Assembly: GCA_026260175.1 (NCBI GenBank)
Contig: JAKCWW010000576.1
Span: 1-64,000 of the forward strand
DNA: 64,000 nucleotides
From: Reticulitermes lucifugus
Lineage: Eukaryota; Arthropoda; Insecta; Blattodea; Rhinotermitidae
Reading direction: 5' to 3'
Numbering within the stretch: the stretch's first letter is position 1; each line of letters opens with the position of its first letter. The notes under the pieces are model-generated. The model was not told the origin of the DNA. It searched no databases and saw only the letters and a program-made list of their open reading frames with translations. This document shows, piece by piece, positions 63,270 through 64,000 of this stretch. The position numbers and the translations under genes are program-made.

Positions 63270-63560
63270 GCGGACGGGGATGGCGTAGCCGGTATAGTGA
63301 CGTGACTAGGCTAGTGGTTGCATGTCCGATGCTTAGCGCTTTAATTCCCAGGAGGAGCAAACGGTTTTTCTTTCTCGAAAGCATCAGACCAGCTGTGGAG
63401 CCCACCCACCCTTCTATTCAGTGATACCGACGACACGTTTGTCTGGGTTAAAGTGGCCGGGCTGTGTAAGAGAGAAGTGACTTCAATCTACTACCAAGGA
63501 GCGTGAAACTATACCTCTTCCTCCATGTGCCTTCATAAAGTGCACGGGGACAAGTTTATT
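63270..63560 (+). mobile_element. Possible old tRNA-derived SINE
   Basis: GGGGATGGCGTAGCCGGTAT fits an A-box-like head, and TTAATTCCCAGGAGGAGCAA lies where a B box would be. A body with a CCGGGCTGTGTAAGAG block follows. It resembles family A in layout only; no target duplication is seen. Confidence 0.35.
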
Positions 63561-64000
63561 TTTGTCTTTAACCTCTGCAATTTACGAACACTTTCAACAT
63601 CTTTTTTTCTTGTCAACCGGTGTACATTCGTATAATTTTCATCTTTTCGGTTGTTTATTGTTACGTCCGGTAAATATTTTGGTCAGTATGAATATATATT
63701 AAAAATCATGGGTTATAGGTCTTCGGGAATATAATGTGTCATTATATATAAGTAGCTTCATTATATCGGTAGGCTCCAGAGTTTTAACAAATCTAGGCAA
63801 TGAGCTTTCATCGTAGCTACCCCATATAAGAGTAATTTTATATTACATGTATTTGTTAAAAAGTATAAACCTTTTGAACTTTGAGACTGTGTCATTTTAT
63901 GAGTTTTAAGGTTGTCATATGAAATATAAATTATGATACAACATCTTTATGAGTGTAAAGAAATTATGGTTTCACGTTCTACGCGTATAATTTGTGTAGT

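Larger units (their letters stand above)
53094..64000 (+). other. 5' part of the next CELF intron
   Basis: Starts with GTAAGC. The exon expected next in this family, beginning with the CAFVK strand of RNP1, was not found to 64000, so this intron exceeds 10.9 kb unless the exon lies in the 285-N gap. Outside the listed repeats, 54.8-56.1, 57.7-58.6 and 59.8-63.2 kb show only AT-rich DNA, ATT and CAT microsatellites and chance ORFs. Confidence 0.75.

Overview
The window looks like non-coding, repeat-rich DNA from a large insect genome. It is AT-rich, has very long introns, and carries several tRNA-derived SINE families, LINE tails, hAT-type and mariner-type transposon remnants and scaffold gaps. 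A polyneopteran such as a cockroach or relative is my guess from the style of the repeats, not something the sequence proves. No bacterial operon, CRISPR array, rRNA gene or free-standing tRNA gene was seen.

One host gene is supported. Two short exons on the + strand, 25494-25542 and 52965-53093, encode the end of RRM1 and the start of RRM2 of a CELF/Bruno RNA-binding protein, closest in character to the CELF3-6/bruno-3 group. They are separated by a 27.4 kb intron. Both have consensus splice sites, and they join in phase to restore an unbroken reading frame. The exon before (rest of RRM1) and the exon after (RNP1 of RRM2) were not found, so the whole window probably lies inside this one transcription unit.

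Nearly everything else is intronic repeat. 1-25493 holds a foldback element at the left edge, SINE copies near 5.6, 8.7, 9.1, 11, 12.9, 13.4 and 17.8 kb, LINE fragments at 7.8, 11.7, 21.1 and 24.7 kb, and a hAT-type element nested in the 21 kb LINE. The 27 kb intron holds a 54-bp minisatellite, more LINE and SINE pieces, a second hAT-type element with its target duplication (33.8-34.2 kb), a dead mariner-type transposase (37.4-38.3 kb) and an unrecognised 95-codon ORF with coding-like character (51568-51855). After the second exon come a gapped 33-bp minisatellite, another transposase scrap, a LINE tail and a well-preserved SINE.

The most unusual theme is a set of six or more dispersed segments whose folded form resembles a hammerhead ribozyme: a CUGANGA-like box, a GAAA box, a two-base-pair helix III closed by a GUC-type loop, a GUA-type cleavage site, and in some copies a long helix I. 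They lie at 1-243, 15785-15945, 18727-18813, 20622-20735, 35328-35455 and 58645-58755. Such motifs are known from the terminal repeats of Penelope-like retroelements. Most copies here have decayed cores, but their helices are striking.
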